Shown here piece by piece: positions 37,772-47,531 of a stretch of 64,000 nucleotides of DNA. The notes beneath the pieces are model-generated. The model made no database searches, was not told where the DNA came from, and saw nothing but the letters and a program-made list of their open reading frames with translations. The number at the start of each line of letters is the position of its first letter. Within the stretch, counting starts at the first letter, position 1. Source of the stretch: Clostridium rectalis (lineage in GTDB: Bacteria > Bacillota > Clostridia > Clostridiales > Clostridiaceae); NCBI RefSeq assembly GCF_900626095.1, contig NZ_UYZZ01000004.1:1-64000 (forward strand). The letters are read 5' to 3'. The position numbers were made by a program, and so were the translations under genes.

Positions 37772-37824
37772 GTTTTTCACCTCTCTTAAGTTGTGGATAT
37801 GTTATCCGAATTTTTAACTACTAA

Positions 37825-37854
37825 ATTATAACACAGCTTTTCATAAATAGTCAA
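37825..37854 (-). promoter_or_regulatory. Sigma-A promoter of rpmE
   Basis: On the minus strand TTGACT (37854-37849) and TATAAT (37830-37825) are 18 bases apart, about 50 bases before the rpmE start. Confidence 0.72.
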
Positions 37855-37938
37855 CAAAATTTAAATATATGGCTTTTATATACCCTATATGTTTGATAAA
37901 ATATATTTGTTTATAATAATTGAGGAGGAATTTTAATT

Positions 37939-38529
37939 ATGTACGGACCTAAAAATCATGGTTGGATTGAAGCTATTGTTGGACCAATGTATAGTGGAAA
38001 GTCTGAGGAACTTATTCGTAGAGTTAGAAGAACTAAAATTGCAAAACAAAAAATACAAGTTTTTAAACCTAAGATTGACAATAGATTTAGTAAAATGGAT
38101 GTGGTATCACATCAAGGAGAAAAGGAAGAAGCTATAGTAGTTGAAAATGCAGAGGAAATATTAAGGTTTATAGAAAATGATGTACAGGTAGTAGCTATAG
38201 ATGAGGCACAATTTTTTGATGAAAATATTATTAAAGTTATAAATTATTTAGCTGATAATGAGAAAAGAGTTATATGTGCAGGACTTGACACAGATTTTAA
38301 GGGGGAACCTTTTGGGTACATGCCTAATATTATGGCCATTGCTGAGTTTGTTGATAAATTCCAGGCTATATGTATGGTATGTGGGAATCCAGCTACTAGA
38401 ACTCAAAGGCTTATAGATGGAAAACCTGCTAATTACTACGAACCTGTAGTTCTTGTTGGAGCACAGGAGTCTTACGAGGCTAGATGTAGAAAATGCCATA
38501 CAGTTCCTAAAAATAATGGGGTGAGATAA
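37939..38529 (+). CDS. tdk: Thymidine kinase
   Basis: 196 residues, a type II thymidine kinase that phosphorylates thymidine in the salvage pathway. The P-loop [14 protein letters not shown] is at 15-28, the Walker B-like [12 protein letters not shown] near 90, and structural zinc cysteines in CMVCGNPA and CRKCH. GAGGAGG precedes the ATG. The stop overlaps the ATG of the DUF1385 gene (TAATG), so the two are translationally coupled; prmC and prfA follow in the conserved Firmicute order. Confidence 0.96.
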   Translation: MYGPKNHGWIEAIVGPMYSGKSEELIRRVRRTKIAKQKIQVFKPKIDNRFSKMDVVSHQGEKEEAIVVENAEEILRFIENDVQVVAIDEAQFFDENIIKVINYLADNEKRVICAGLDTDFKGEPFGYMPNIMAIAEFVDKFQAICMVCGNPATRTQRLIDGKPANYYEPVVLVGAQESYEARCRKCHTVPKNNGVR

Positions 38530-39461
38530 TGAAAAAGAACTGTTCAGTTGGAGGGCAAGCAGTAATAGAAGGAGTAATGATGAGGGGAAGTAAAGGAATA
38601 GCTACTGCTGTAAGAAAGACATCAGGTGAAATAGTTGTAGAATTGGAGAGATTTACTCCTTACTCTAAAAGAAATATTTTTTTGGGTATACCTATAGTAC
38701 GAGGATTTATAGCTTTAGTTGAGTCTTTGGTAATAGGAATAAAGACATTAAATTATTCTGCATCTTTCTTTGAAGAAGAAGAGGAAAAGGAATCTAAGTT
38801 TGACATATGGTTAAAGAATACCTTTAAAGACAAATTGGATACTGTAATAACAATAATTACTTTAATAGTTTCCTTTCTTTTTTCTATATTTTTATTTGTA
38901 GCAATTCCTACTATAACTGCTAACTTTTTTGTAAAAATTGGAATAGAAAACTCTATAGTGTTAAACATAATAGAGGGTTTAATAAGAGTAATTTTATTTT
39001 TAACATACATATATTTAATTGCTAAGATGGAGGATATAAATAGAGTGTTTCAATACCACGGTGCAGAGCATAAAACCATATTTTGTTACGAAAATCAGGA
39101 GGAGTTAATACCAGAAAAGGCTCAAAAATACTCTAGATTTCATCCTAGATGTGGGACTAATTTTTTATTCCTTGTAATGATAGTTAGTATAATATTATAT
39201 TCATTAACAGGTTGGGATTCGCTTTTTCAAAGGCTTATGTATAGAATTTTGCTTTTACCAGTAGTATCGGGGGTTACTTATGAGTTAATAAAGTGGATTG
39301 GAAAAAGTAATAGTAAAATATCTAAAATAATTTCATATCCAGGGTTGATGCTTCAAAAGCTTACTACTAGAGAGCCTGATTTACAAGAATTGGAAGTGGC
39401 TATAAAGGCACTAAAGTCCGCGGAGGGTATTGAGGACAAAATTGTTAAAAATGAGGAATGA
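38529..39461 (+). CDS. DUF1385 membrane protein
   Basis: 310 residues. The N-terminal VGGQAVIEGVMMRGSKGIATAVRK motif is the DUF1385 hallmark; several membrane helices follow (about 115-140, 150-165, 215-235) and YHGAEHKTIFCYE plus FHPRCGTNFLFLV are conserved, with His/Cys that might bind metal. Its function is unknown although the gene is conserved between tdk/rpmE and prmC/prfA in clostridia. It overlaps tdk by one base, and prmC begins just after its stop. Confidence 0.88.
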   Translation: MKKNCSVGGQAVIEGVMMRGSKGIATAVRKTSGEIVVELERFTPYSKRNIFLGIPIVRGFIALVESLVIGIKTLNYSASFFEEEEEKESKFDIWLKNTFKDKLDTVITIITLIVSFLFSIFLFVAIPTITANFFVKIGIENSIVLNIIEGLIRVILFLTYIYLIAKMEDINRVFQYHGAEHKTIFCYENQEELIPEKAQKYSRFHPRCGTNFLFLVMIVSIILYSLTGWDSLFQRLMYRILLLPVVSGVTYELIKWIGKSNSKISKIISYPGLMLQKLTTREPDLQELEVAIKALKSAEGIEDKIVKNEE

Positions 39462-39465
39462 TTAT

Positions 39466-40335
39466 ATGAAGAATTGTAGAAATTATACAATAGGGAAACT
39501 TTTAGAAGAGGGGATAATTGCCCTAAAGAGTGTGGGAATTGAAAGTTATATTTTAGATTGTCGTTTGTTATTAGGAAAAGTTATAGATAAAGATAATTTA
39601 TTTATAATGCTTAATAGAGATTTTTTAGTTGAAGAAAAACAGGCAAAAGAGTATTTTAAATTTATTGAAATTAGAAAAGAAAAAATGCCTATAAAATATA
39701 TACTAGGTAAATGTGAGTTTATGGGATTAGATTTTGAAGTTAAACAAGGGGTCTTAATTCCGAGGCCAGATACTGAAATTTTAGTTGAGGAAGCTATAAG
39801 TATTATAAAAGAAAAAAATTATAAAAATGTATGTGATGTATGTTGTGGCAGTGGTATAATAGGAATATCTATAGGGAAATTTGTGAATAATACAAAGATA
39901 GATTGCTTTGATATTTCTGACATAGCAGTAGAAACCACAGGTGTTAATTTAAAGTTACACAATTTAAATGATAGAGTTAACGTATTTAAAAGTGATTTAT
40001 TAAATTATGCTATAGATAATCAAAAGAAATACGATATTATAGTATCTAACCCACCATATATAAGAGAAGAAGTAATACCAACCCTTATGGAAGATGTGAA
40101 AAAGTATGAACCATTTGAAGCATTAAGTGGAGGAAAAGATGGACTGTATTTTTATAAAAAAATATTAGAACAAAGTAAAAAAGTACTTAATAAAGATGGA
40201 AGAGTTATATTTGAAATAGGACATGATCAAAAAGAAGATGTGACAAAGTTATTACTAGAAAATGGATTTAAAAATATAATAAGCCTAAAAGATTTAGCAG
40301 GTTGGGATAGAGTGGTTGGAGCAATGTATAAGTAG
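39466..40335 (+). CDS. prmC: Release factor glutamine methyltransferase PrmC
   Basis: 289 residues from ATG 39466 (GAGG about 9 bases upstream, inside the end of the DUF1385 gene). PrmC methylates the Gln of the GGQ motif in release factors. The SAM-binding VCDVCCGSGIIGIS segment and catalytic NPPY in VSNPPYIRE are present, with the PrmC-type N-terminal helical domain and LIPRPDTEIL. prfA, its substrate gene, follows. Confidence 0.95.
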   Translation: MKNCRNYTIGKLLEEGIIALKSVGIESYILDCRLLLGKVIDKDNLFIMLNRDFLVEEKQAKEYFKFIEIRKEKMPIKYILGKCEFMGLDFEVKQGVLIPRPDTEILVEEAISIIKEKNYKNVCDVCCGSGIIGISIGKFVNNTKIDCFDISDIAVETTGVNLKLHNLNDRVNVFKSDLLNYAIDNQKKYDIIVSNPPYIREEVIPTLMEDVKKYEPFEALSGGKDGLYFYKKILEQSKKVLNKDGRVIFEIGHDQKEDVTKLLLENGFKNIISLKDLAGWDRVVGAMYK

Positions 40336-40354
40336 ATTTTTTAAATTATTAACA

Positions 40355-40384
40355 TTGATTTATAAGAAAATCTTATGTTATAAT
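40355..40384 (+). promoter_or_regulatory. Sigma-A promoter of prfA
   Basis: TTGATT at 40355-40360 and TATAAT at 40379-40384 with an 18-base spacer, about 38 bases before the start codon. Confidence 0.6.
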
Positions 40385-40422
40385 TAATATTTGTTAAAAT
40401 ATATTAACGGAGTGAGAAATTT

Positions 40423-41499
40423 ATGTTAGAAAGACTTAATTTTATAGAAAATAAATATGAAGAATTATCAATAAAAATTAGTGACCCTACAATTATGGCT
40501 AATCAAAAAGAATGGCAAAAACTATGTAAAGAACATTCAGATATGGAAGAAATGGTAAATAAGTTTAGAGAATTTAAAAAAGCTGAAGAAGATTTAGAAG
40601 CTGATAAGGAAATGCTTAAAGATGATTTAGAAAGAGAACTAAAGGAAATGGTTCAAGAAGAAATAAAAGAACTTTCAGTGAAGAGAGAAGAACTTGAACA
40701 AGAATTAAAGATATTACTTTTACCTAAAGATCCTAATGATGAAAAGAATGTATTTATTGAAATAAGAGCTGGTGCTGGTGGAGATGAAGCAGCATTATTT
40801 GCAGCTAATTTACTTAGAATGTATACTAGATATGCAGAAAGACATAATTGGAAAGTGGAGTCAGTAAGCGCTAATGAAACAGATATAGGCGGGTTTAAAG
40901 AAGTTGTATTCATGGTTAGAGGAGATAAAGTTTATAGTAAGTTAAAGTATGAAAGTGGAGTACACAGAGTACAAAGAGTACCGGATACAGAATCTAGTGG
41001 TAGAATACATACATCAACTGCCACGGTAGCAGTTTTACCAGAGGTTGAAGATGTTGATGTAGAGATTAATTCTAATGACTTAAGAATAGATGTTTTTAGA
41101 GCATCAGGACACGGTGGACAATGCGTAAATACAACAGATTCTGCTGTAAGAATAACTCATTTACCTACAGGACTTGTGGTAAGTTGCCAAGATGAGAAGT
41201 CTCAGTTAAAAAATAAAGAGAAAGCTATGAAGGTTTTAAAATCAAGATTATACGATAGATTGCAGGCTGAAAGAAGTGCTAATATAGCAGAGGATAGAAA
41301 AAGTCAGGTTGGAACTGGAGATAGAAGCGAAAGAATAAGAACTTATAATTATCCTCAGGGAAGAGTTACTGAACATAGAATAGGATTAACGCTATATAGA
41401 TTAGAAGCATTCCTTGATGGGGATATTGATGAGGTCCTAGATGCATTAATAACTGCAGAACAAGCAGAAAAGATGAAAAATTTAGGATCAGAGTTATAA
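40423..41499 (+). CDS. prfA: Peptide chain release factor 1
   Basis: 358 residues, RF1, which ends translation at UAA and UAG. The GGQ peptidyl-hydrolysis motif lies in [15 protein letters not shown] near residue 230. The codon-recognition tripeptide position reads Pro-Asp-Thr in [10 protein letters not shown], a PxT form as in other Firmicutes. The N-terminal coiled region is rich in Glu and Lys. It follows prmC, with a promoter of its own in the 87-base gap. Confidence 0.96.
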   Translation: MLERLNFIENKYEELSIKISDPTIMANQKEWQKLCKEHSDMEEMVNKFREFKKAEEDLEADKEMLKDDLERELKEMVQEEIKELSVKREELEQELKILLLPKDPNDEKNVFIEIRAGAGGDEAALFAANLLRMYTRYAERHNWKVESVSANETDIGGFKEVVFMVRGDKVYSKLKYESGVHRVQRVPDTESSGRIHTSTATVAVLPEVEDVDVEINSNDLRIDVFRASGHGGQCVNTTDSAVRITHLPTGLVVSCQDEKSQLKNKEKAMKVLKSRLYDRLQAERSANIAEDRKSQVGTGDRSERIRTYNYPQGRVTEHRIGLTLYRLEAFLDGDIDEVLDALITAEQAEKMKNLGSEL

Positions 41500-41526
41500 T
41501 TTTATAATCTAATTGTATAGGAGAAG

Positions 41527-42144
41527 ATGAAAAGTATGAATATAAATAAAGCCATTAAGAAGCAAAAAAAATCTTATAAAAGATTTATGCTATTAATGAG
41601 CTTTATTTTTTTCATACTGCCAATAATTTTAATAATTTCCAACAATATTAATATATTTTATATTTTATACCTTATTATTATAGAGTGTTTAGTTATAATA
41701 GCAATAATGGTTAAGAAAAATAACGAAGCATTAAATTTTCAATGTGACAATTATAAACTAAAAATTACATCAGGGCTTAAGAAAGATAAATTAAATATAA
41801 TATGTAGTAAAGTTGAATTCGTTCATGTAGAAAATATAATAAGAAAATCTGATAAAGAAAAAGATTTTATAATAATACTTATAGCTTGTTCAACCTTTAG
41901 AAGTAAAAGAATGATACCTATGAATTATAAATTTTTAAAGAATCATCCATATGTGGCTTTTCATTATAATAAGATGAAGATATTAAATCCAGAAAATAAA
42001 TATGCATTTTCTATAATTAAAAAAGGGAAAAATTATAAGTATGAACTTTTAGATTGTATATATAAAAGCTGTGTATACGCTACTTTTACAGAAGAGGCTA
42101 TAGAAAAAATAAAAGATTATAGAGCATGTTTAATAAGAGAATAA
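41527..42144 (+). CDS. Two-helix membrane protein of unknown function
   Basis: 205 residues. A basic N terminus (KAIKKQKKSYKR) is followed by two adjacent membrane helices (about 21-38 and 44-62) and then a 140-residue basic, probably cytoplasmic domain. The soluble part has no motif I recognise. AGGAG precedes the ATG, and the gene lies 27 bases after prfA in the same direction, so it may be co-transcribed. Confidence 0.65.
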   Translation: MKSMNINKAIKKQKKSYKRFMLLMSFIFFILPIILIISNNINIFYILYLIIIECLVIIAIMVKKNNEALNFQCDNYKLKITSGLKKDKLNIICSKVEFVHVENIIRKSDKEKDFIIILIACSTFRSKRMIPMNYKFLKNHPYVAFHYNKMKILNPENKYAFSIIKKGKNYKYELLDCIYKSCVYATFTEEAIEKIKDYRACLIRE

Positions 42145-42203
42145 GAATATTTATATATTTATAAAAATATTATCTATAGAGAGTAAAAAAAATAGGTGAT
42201 AAT

Positions 42204-42923
42204 TTGAATAATTTAATTTTCATGATTTTAATAGGTAGTGTAGTATCCCTTTCGGGAACAACATTAGGAGCTTTATTAGGATTAATAGTGAAGAATCCAA
42301 CAAATAAAATTCTTGGAAGCTTAATAGGTTTTTCAGGGGGACTAATGCTTTCTATAGTGGTTTTTGATCTTATACCAGAGGCAATAAATACTTGGGGGGC
42401 TATTTATACAATTTTATTTTCTATACTAGGTATCTTTTTAGTTGCTTTAGTAGACAATAACATGAAAGACAATAAGGTGAATAAACATATAAAAATTGCA
42501 TTAATAACAGCTATGGGACTTATGATACACAATTTCCCTGAGGGAATAATTATGGGATGTGGATTTGCTGCAGGTAGTAAACTAGGAATAAAAATGAGTA
42601 TTCTTATTGCAATTCATGATGTGCCTGAGGGCATAGCTGTAGCAGCTCCTCTTATGGCATCAAAAATGAAGCCTTTGAAAATACTTTTATATACTGTGGC
42701 AACAGCATTGCCTACGGTATTAGGTACATTAATTGGAGGATATATTGGTAATTTATCCAATAATGCATTGGGAATAAGCCTATCCTTTGCATCAGGTATA
42801 ATGCTTTATGTGGTATGCGGAGAAATGATACCAGAATCATCAAAACTCTGGGATGGTATATGTAGTACAATAGGAGTACTAGCAGGAGTTATGTGTGGTT
42901 TAATATTAATACAACTCATATAA
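42204..42923 (+). CDS. ZIP-family metal transporter
   Basis: 239 residues with about eight membrane helices and the two ZIP signature segments: IHNFPEGIIMG (helix 4) and AIHDVPEGIAVA (helix 5), whose His, Asn, Asp and Glu form the binuclear metal site. It should import zinc, iron or manganese across the cytoplasmic membrane; the metal cannot be set from sequence. The start is TTG, after ATAGGTGAT. The threonylcarbamoyl-AMP synthase gene follows 25 bases later. Confidence 0.9.
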   Translation: MNNLIFMILIGSVVSLSGTTLGALLGLIVKNPTNKILGSLIGFSGGLMLSIVVFDLIPEAINTWGAIYTILFSILGIFLVALVDNNMKDNKVNKHIKIALITAMGLMIHNFPEGIIMGCGFAAGSKLGIKMSILIAIHDVPEGIAVAAPLMASKMKPLKILLYTVATALPTVLGTLIGGYIGNLSNNALGISLSFASGIMLYVVCGEMIPESSKLWDGICSTIGVLAGVMCGLILIQLI

Positions 42924-42948
42924 ACATATATGTAAGGGAGATGTAAAT

Positions 42949-44001
42949 TTGAATACAAAAGTTGCTATTTTAGATGAACATAATTTGGATAAAAATGTAT
43001 TAGAAGAATGTGGATATATATTAAGAGACGGAGGACTTGTAGCTTTTCCTACAGAGACTGTTTATGGTTTAGGGGCCAACGCTTTAGATGGGCAAGCTGT
43101 AATAAAAATATTTGAAGCGAAGGGGAGACCACAGGATAACCCATTAATAGTTCATATATCTCAAATAGAAGAAATTGAGAAATTAGTTATAAATATACCA
43201 GATATAGCTAAAAAATTAATGGATAAGTTTTGGCCAGGACCTATGACTATAATTTTACCTAAAAAAGATATTATACCTGATGAAACTAGTGCAGGATTAG
43301 ATAGTGTTGGAATAAGAATGCCATCTAATGTGATAGCAAGAGAGCTTATAAAAGAAGCAGGAGTTCCCTTAGCGGCGCCATCTGCCAATATATCAGGAAG
43401 ACCTAGTCCTACAGATATAGAAAGATGTATAGAAGATTTATTTGGCAAAATTGATTATATAATAGGGGGAGAAAAATGTAATGTTGGGGTAGAATCTACA
43501 GTAATTGATTGTACAGTTTATCCACCATGTATATTGAGACCAGGTGGAATAACTTTAGAAATGTTAAAAAATGTGGATGCTAATATATATATAGATCCTG
43601 CTATTATGCAAAAGCCCAATAAAGATATTTTGCCTAAGGCCCCTGGTATGAAATACAGACATTATGCTCCAAAAGCTTCTGTAAAGATTATACAAGGGGA
43701 TGTAGATAGAGTAGCAGAGAAAATAAATAGTATGATAGATGAGTATAAAAACTTTGGTAAAAAAGTAGGAGTAATGGCTACGGATGAAACAATAAATAGA
43801 TATAAAAATGCATTAACTATGTCTTTAGGAAGTAGAAATAGTATTGAAACAGTTGCCCAAAATTTATTTGAAACTCTAAGGAGTTTAGATGATAAAGGGG
43901 TGGATGTAATAATTTCAGAAGCTTTTGAGGAAAAAGGGATAGGTATTGCCATTATGAATAGACTAAAAAAATCAGCTGGTTTTAATATATTAAAGGTGTA
44001 A
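42949..44001 (+). CDS. ywlC: L-threonylcarbamoyladenylate synthase (Sua5/YwlC type)
   Basis: 350 residues from TTG 42949. The N-terminal YrdC domain (GGLVAFPTETVYGLGANA; KGRPQDNPLIVHI; PLAAPSANISGRPSPT) makes threonylcarbamoyl-AMP from Thr, bicarbonate and ATP for the t6A37 modification of tRNA. A C-terminal Sua5 domain (from about residue 225, APGMKYRHYAPKASVKII) marks the long form. As in B. subtilis, ywlE lies just downstream. Confidence 0.94.
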   Translation: MNTKVAILDEHNLDKNVLEECGYILRDGGLVAFPTETVYGLGANALDGQAVIKIFEAKGRPQDNPLIVHISQIEEIEKLVINIPDIAKKLMDKFWPGPMTIILPKKDIIPDETSAGLDSVGIRMPSNVIARELIKEAGVPLAAPSANISGRPSPTDIERCIEDLFGKIDYIIGGEKCNVGVESTVIDCTVYPPCILRPGGITLEMLKNVDANIYIDPAIMQKPNKDILPKAPGMKYRHYAPKASVKIIQGDVDRVAEKINSMIDEYKNFGKKVGVMATDETINRYKNALTMSLGSRNSIETVAQNLFETLRSLDDKGVDVIISEAFEEKGIGIAIMNRLKKSAGFNILKV

Positions 44002-44017
44002 CTTTATTAAATTATAG

Positions 44018-44046
44018 TTGACATATAATATTTAGTAAGTTAGAAT
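44018..44046 (+). promoter_or_regulatory. Sigma-A promoter of ywlE
   Basis: TTGACA at 44018-44023 and TAGAAT at 44041-44046 with a 17-base spacer, about 40 bases before the start codon. Confidence 0.7.
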
Positions 44047-44085
44047 ATTTTACTGATAGTTAGTAAATATTTTATGGAGGTGGCT

Positions 44086-44541
44086 ATGAATATATTATTT
44101 GTTTGTACAGGAAATACTTGTAGAAGTTGTATGGCAGAATCTATATTTAATCTGTTATCAAAAGATGATACTTTTTTTGCAAAGTCTGCAGGCATAGCCA
44201 TTGTAGAAGGAAGTACAACCTCTATAAATTCAAGTAAAGTTTTAAATGAAAAATTGAATTTAGATATTAGCAAAAGAAAAGCTGTTCAATTAAATAGACA
44301 ATTAACCCATGATAGTGATTTAATTATTACTATGACAGCTTATATTAGGGATGTTTTAGTTGAAAATTTTCCAGAAAGTAAAAGAAAAATACATTCTTTA
44401 AATGACTACGTCGGCATTAAAGGGGAGATTATAGACCCTTATGGCGGCACAGTTTCTGTTTATGAAGATACATTTAAACAATTAAAAAGTGGTATTTTAT
44501 TATTATTAAATAAATTAAGAGAAGATAAAAGTGTTCAATAA
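44086..44541 (+). CDS. ywlE: Low-molecular-weight phosphatase, probable protein-arginine phosphatase
   Basis: 151 residues from ATG 44086; the ATG at 44074 is part of the GGAGGTGG site. The phosphate loop CTGNTCRS has Cys7, Thr11 and Arg13, the same positions as B. subtilis YwlE, where Thr11 sets specificity for phosphoarginine rather than phosphotyrosine. The acid Asp lies in IIDPYGGTVS. One small oddity is Cys where relatives usually have Pro after CRS (CRSCMAES). It would counter the McsB arginine kinase; no mcsB is in the window. Confidence 0.9.
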   Translation: MNILFVCTGNTCRSCMAESIFNLLSKDDTFFAKSAGIAIVEGSTTSINSSKVLNEKLNLDISKRKAVQLNRQLTHDSDLIITMTAYIRDVLVENFPESKRKIHSLNDYVGIKGEIIDPYGGTVSVYEDTFKQLKSGILLLLNKLREDKSVQ

Positions 44542-44564
44542 GAATACTCATATCTTCTTTTTTT
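44521..44564 (+). terminator. Terminator overlapping the end of ywlE
   Basis: GAAGATAAAAGTGTTC at 44521-44536 pairs imperfectly with GAATACTCATATCTTC at 44542-44557, followed by a T run. The left arm is coding sequence. Confidence 0.7.
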
Positions 44565-44686
44565 GCAAACAAATTAAGGTAAATATTTATATGTATTCTC
44601 TATTTTAAAATATAAATAAAAGAAAGAGAAATAAGGGAATACTAATATAATTAAAATATGGGAAAGTTTTTTGGAGGTGTATTATA

Positions 44687-45136
44687 TTGAAGATTGCATT
44701 AGGTAGTGATCATGCAGGATTACCATTAAAAGAGGAGATAATTAAACACCTGGGGGATAAGGGTATACAGCTTGAAGACTTTGGTACTTTTACTAAGGAG
44801 TCTTGTGATTATCCTGATTATGCTATGAAGGTAGCAGAAAAGGTAGCTTTAAAGGAATTTGACTTTGGAATTTTAGTTTGTGGAACAGGAATAGGCATAA
44901 GTATTGCAGCAAACAAGGTTAAGGGAATAAGAGCAGCACTTTGTAGTGATACATTTAGTGCCCATGCTTGTAGAGAACATAATAATGCTAATATACTTGC
45001 ATTAGGTCAGAGAGTTGTTGGGGCAGGTTTAGCATTAGATATAGTAGATACATTTTTAAATGCTAAGTTTGAAGGTGGAAGACATCAAGGAAGAATAGAT
45101 AAAATTGCTACGATAGAAGGAAACTATTCTAAATAA
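44687..45136 (+). CDS. rpiB: Ribose-5-phosphate isomerase B
   Basis: 149 residues from TTG 44687 after GGAGGTG. The IALGSDHAGLPLKEEI start and the catalytic Cys65 in LVCGTGIGISIAANK mark RpiB, which interconverts ribose 5-phosphate and ribulose 5-phosphate. The upp gene follows about 75 bases later. This rpiB-upp-comEB-tagO-wecB order recalls the B. subtilis ywlF-glyA-upp region. Confidence 0.94.
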   Translation: MKIALGSDHAGLPLKEEIIKHLGDKGIQLEDFGTFTKESCDYPDYAMKVAEKVALKEFDFGILVCGTGIGISIAANKVKGIRAALCSDTFSAHACREHNNANILALGQRVVGAGLALDIVDTFLNAKFEGGRHQGRIDKIATIEGNYSK

Positions 45137-45211
45137 AAGTGTTTAATTTTTATAATAAATAATTTATATAAAACTATTAAATTTATTTCATATTTTGGGA
45201 GGAAGTTTATA

Positions 45212-45841
45212 ATGAGTAGAGTAACACAAATAGCACATCCATTAATATTACACAAATTAGCATTAATAAGAGACAAAAATACAGGTTCAAAAGATTTTAG
45301 AGAATTAGTTGAAGAAGTAGCTATGCTTATGGCTTATGAAGTTACTAGAGACTTACAATTGCAAGAGGTTGAAATTGAAACTCCTATATGTAAGGCTAAA
45401 TGCAAAATGTTAGCTGGTAAAAAGGTCGCTATAGTACCTATTTTAAGAGCTGGTCTTGGAATGGTTGATGGAATGTTAAAGCTTATACCTGCAGCAAAGG
45501 TAGGACACATAGGGTTATATAGGGATGAAAAAACTTTAAAACCAGTTGAATATTTTTGCAAACTTCCACAAGATATTGGGGAAAGAGATGTAATAGTAAC
45601 AGATCCAATGCTTGCAACTGGAGGATCAGCTGCAGATGCCATAACACTACTTAAGAATAAGGGAGCAAAACATATAAGGCTTATGTGTCTTATATCTGCA
45701 CCAGAGGGAATAAAAGCTGTTATGGATGCCCATCCAGACGTGGATATATATGTTGGATCTATAGATGAAAAATTAAGTGAAGACGGATATATTTTACCAG
45801 GTCTTGGTGATGCAGGAGATAGACTATACGGTACTAAGTAA
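45212..45841 (+). CDS. upp: Uracil phosphoribosyltransferase
   Basis: 209 residues. It salvages uracil with PRPP to give UMP. The PRPP-binding loop [16 protein letters not shown] is near residue 130, [15 protein letters not shown] near 73, and the uracil-binding [17 protein letters not shown] is at the C terminus. GGGAGGA precedes the ATG. A strong terminator follows. Confidence 0.97.
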   Translation: MSRVTQIAHPLILHKLALIRDKNTGSKDFRELVEEVAMLMAYEVTRDLQLQEVEIETPICKAKCKMLAGKKVAIVPILRAGLGMVDGMLKLIPAAKVGHIGLYRDEKTLKPVEYFCKLPQDIGERDVIVTDPMLATGGSAADAITLLKNKGAKHIRLMCLISAPEGIKAVMDAHPDVDIYVGSIDEKLSEDGYILPGLGDAGDRLYGTK

Positions 45842-45845
45842 GATA

Positions 45846-45878
45846 AAAACAGTCGACTACTTTAAGTCGACTGTTTTT
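45846..45878 (+). terminator. Terminator after upp
   Basis: AAAACAGTCGACT at 45846-45858 pairs perfectly with AGTCGACTGTTTT at 45865-45877. Confidence 0.88.
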
Positions 45879-45969
45879 AAACTTTTATACTTATACTTTT
45901 AATTATCCGTTTTTTAGTATAGAATATACATAGTTATATGAAAAGGTTATTATATGATTTGGAGGAAGT

Positions 45970-46458
45970 ATGAGTAGAATAGATAAAGAAAATTATTATT
46001 TAGACATTTGTGAAACCATATTAGAAAGAGGTACTTGTTTAAGAAGAAATTTTGCGGCAATAATAGTAAAAAATGACGAGATAATATCAACTGGATATTC
46101 AGGCTCACCTAGGGGAAGAAAAAATTGTTGTGACATAGGTAAATGTAGAAGAGAAGAATTAAATGTTCCAAGAGGTACTAGGTATGAGTTATGTAGGTCT
46201 GTTCATGCAGAGCAAAATGCTATTATTTCTGCAAGAAGACAGGATATGATAGGGGCGACATTATATTTAGTAGGTAAAGAGCAGAATACTTTACAATTTG
46301 TTAAGAATGCAGCACCATGTTCTTTATGTAAAAGATTTATTATTAATTCAGGAATAGATAAAGTAGTAATAAGAGATACAAAAGAAAAATATAGAGAAAT
46401 ACCTGTTAGTGAATGGATAGAAAATGATGATTCACTTTCTGGTGATGGATCATATTAA
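45970..46458 (+). CDS. comEB: Deoxycytidylate (dCMP) deaminase, ComEB-like
   Basis: 162 residues. The zinc site is SVHAEQNAI (His and catalytic Glu) plus APCSLCKRFI (two Cys). It deaminates dCMP to dUMP for thymidylate synthesis. Extra cysteines in KNCCDIGKCRREEL near residue 55 resemble the second structural zinc site of this family. GGAGGA precedes the ATG. The stop lies 13 bases before the next gene, so they are co-transcribed. Confidence 0.92.
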   Translation: MSRIDKENYYLDICETILERGTCLRRNFAAIIVKNDEIISTGYSGSPRGRKNCCDIGKCRREELNVPRGTRYELCRSVHAEQNAIISARRQDMIGATLYLVGKEQNTLQFVKNAAPCSLCKRFIINSGIDKVVIRDTKEKYREIPVSEWIENDDSLSGDGSY

Positions 46459-46471
46459 TGGAGAGATGGTT

Positions 46472-47506
46472 ATGAACAATTTATTTTTGGTAGTTGTTTT
46501 TTCTACAATTCTTTCGTTTTTACTTACTCCACTGGTAAAAAAATTAGCAGTTAAAATAGGTGCCATTGATGTACCTAAGGATAAACGAAGAGTACATAAA
46601 AAACCTATACCTTTATTAGGTGGGTTATCTATATATATTGCATTTATAGTAACTGTTATATGTAAAAGTGGCCCCTTAATGAATTCCGAAAAGGGAATTA
46701 TAATTGGTGCTACTATAATTGTAATAGGCGGTTTTTTAGATGATAAATATGAACTAAGTCCTTTAGTAAAATTAATGTTTCAGGTAGGTTCTGCAGTAGT
46801 ACTAATATTTTTTGGGGTAACAATAAAAAATATTACAAATCCATTACCAGATGCAGCCCAATGGCTAAGTATAGGTGGATTTTCCATACCATTGACTATA
46901 ATATGGGTAGTTGGTATAACAAATGCTATAAATCTAATAGACGGTTTAGATGGACTTGCAGCTGGAATAGCACTTATATCATCGGTGACAATTCTTATAA
47001 TTGCTTTATTAAAAATTGATACTAGGCTTGAGGCTGCTTTTTTAACCTGTGCATTAAGTGGAGCTATTTTGGGCTTTTTACCTTATAATTTTAATCCTGC
47101 ATCTATATTTATGGGAGATACAGGGGCTCAACTACTAGGTTTTTTATTAGCAGCTATATCTATAGAGGGAACTATAAAGTCTGCAGCGGCAGTGGCAATT
47201 TCTGTACCCATTTTGGCATTAGGATTACCTATTTATGACACACTTTTTGCTATGATCAGGAGAAAAATAAATGGTAAACCTATAATGCAAGCAGATAGAG
47301 GACATCTGCATCATAGATTATTAGATATGGGTTTAACCCAAAAACAAGCAGTTATAATTATGTATCTTATAAGTGCAGTATTAGGCAGTTTAGCTATACT
47401 TGCAATGCAGGTAAGTAGCCAGAGTTCTTATTTTTTACTGGCCATAGTTATGATTATACTTGTGCTTGGCGCTTGGAAATGTGGTTTTTTTAAGCACAGA
47501 GATTAG
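46472..47506 (+). CDS. tagO: Undecaprenyl-phosphate GlcNAc-1-phosphate transferase (TagO/WecA family)
   Basis: 344 residues from ATG 46472, with GGAGAG 6 bases upstream; earlier in-frame ATGs lie inside the dCMP deaminase gene. About ten membrane helices. Family motifs are GGFLDDKYELSP (catalytic Asp pair), GITNAINLIDGLDGLAAG, NPASIFMGDTGAQLLG and ADRGHLHHRLLDMGL. It loads GlcNAc-1-phosphate onto undecaprenyl phosphate, the first step of wall teichoic acid or other secondary polymers. The UDP-GlcNAc epimerase gene follows 26 bases later. Confidence 0.93.
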   Translation: MNNLFLVVVFSTILSFLLTPLVKKLAVKIGAIDVPKDKRRVHKKPIPLLGGLSIYIAFIVTVICKSGPLMNSEKGIIIGATIIVIGGFLDDKYELSPLVKLMFQVGSAVVLIFFGVTIKNITNPLPDAAQWLSIGGFSIPLTIIWVVGITNAINLIDGLDGLAAGIALISSVTILIIALLKIDTRLEAAFLTCALSGAILGFLPYNFNPASIFMGDTGAQLLGFLLAAISIEGTIKSAAAVAISVPILALGLPIYDTLFAMIRRKINGKPIMQADRGHLHHRLLDMGLTQKQAVIIMYLISAVLGSLAILAMQVSSQSSYFLLAIVMIILVLGAWKCGFFKHRD

Positions 47507-47531
47507 CTATTATTAATTTGGAGGGAAAAGA

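Noticed and set aside
37512-37817. Plus-strand frame opposite rpmE
   Set aside because: It is the antisense shadow of the ribosomal protein L31 gene.
40423-41499. Altered stop-codon recognition in RF1 (Pro-Asp-Thr)
   Set aside because: A PxT form at this position is, as far as I recall, usual in Firmicute RF1, so it does not imply a changed genetic code.
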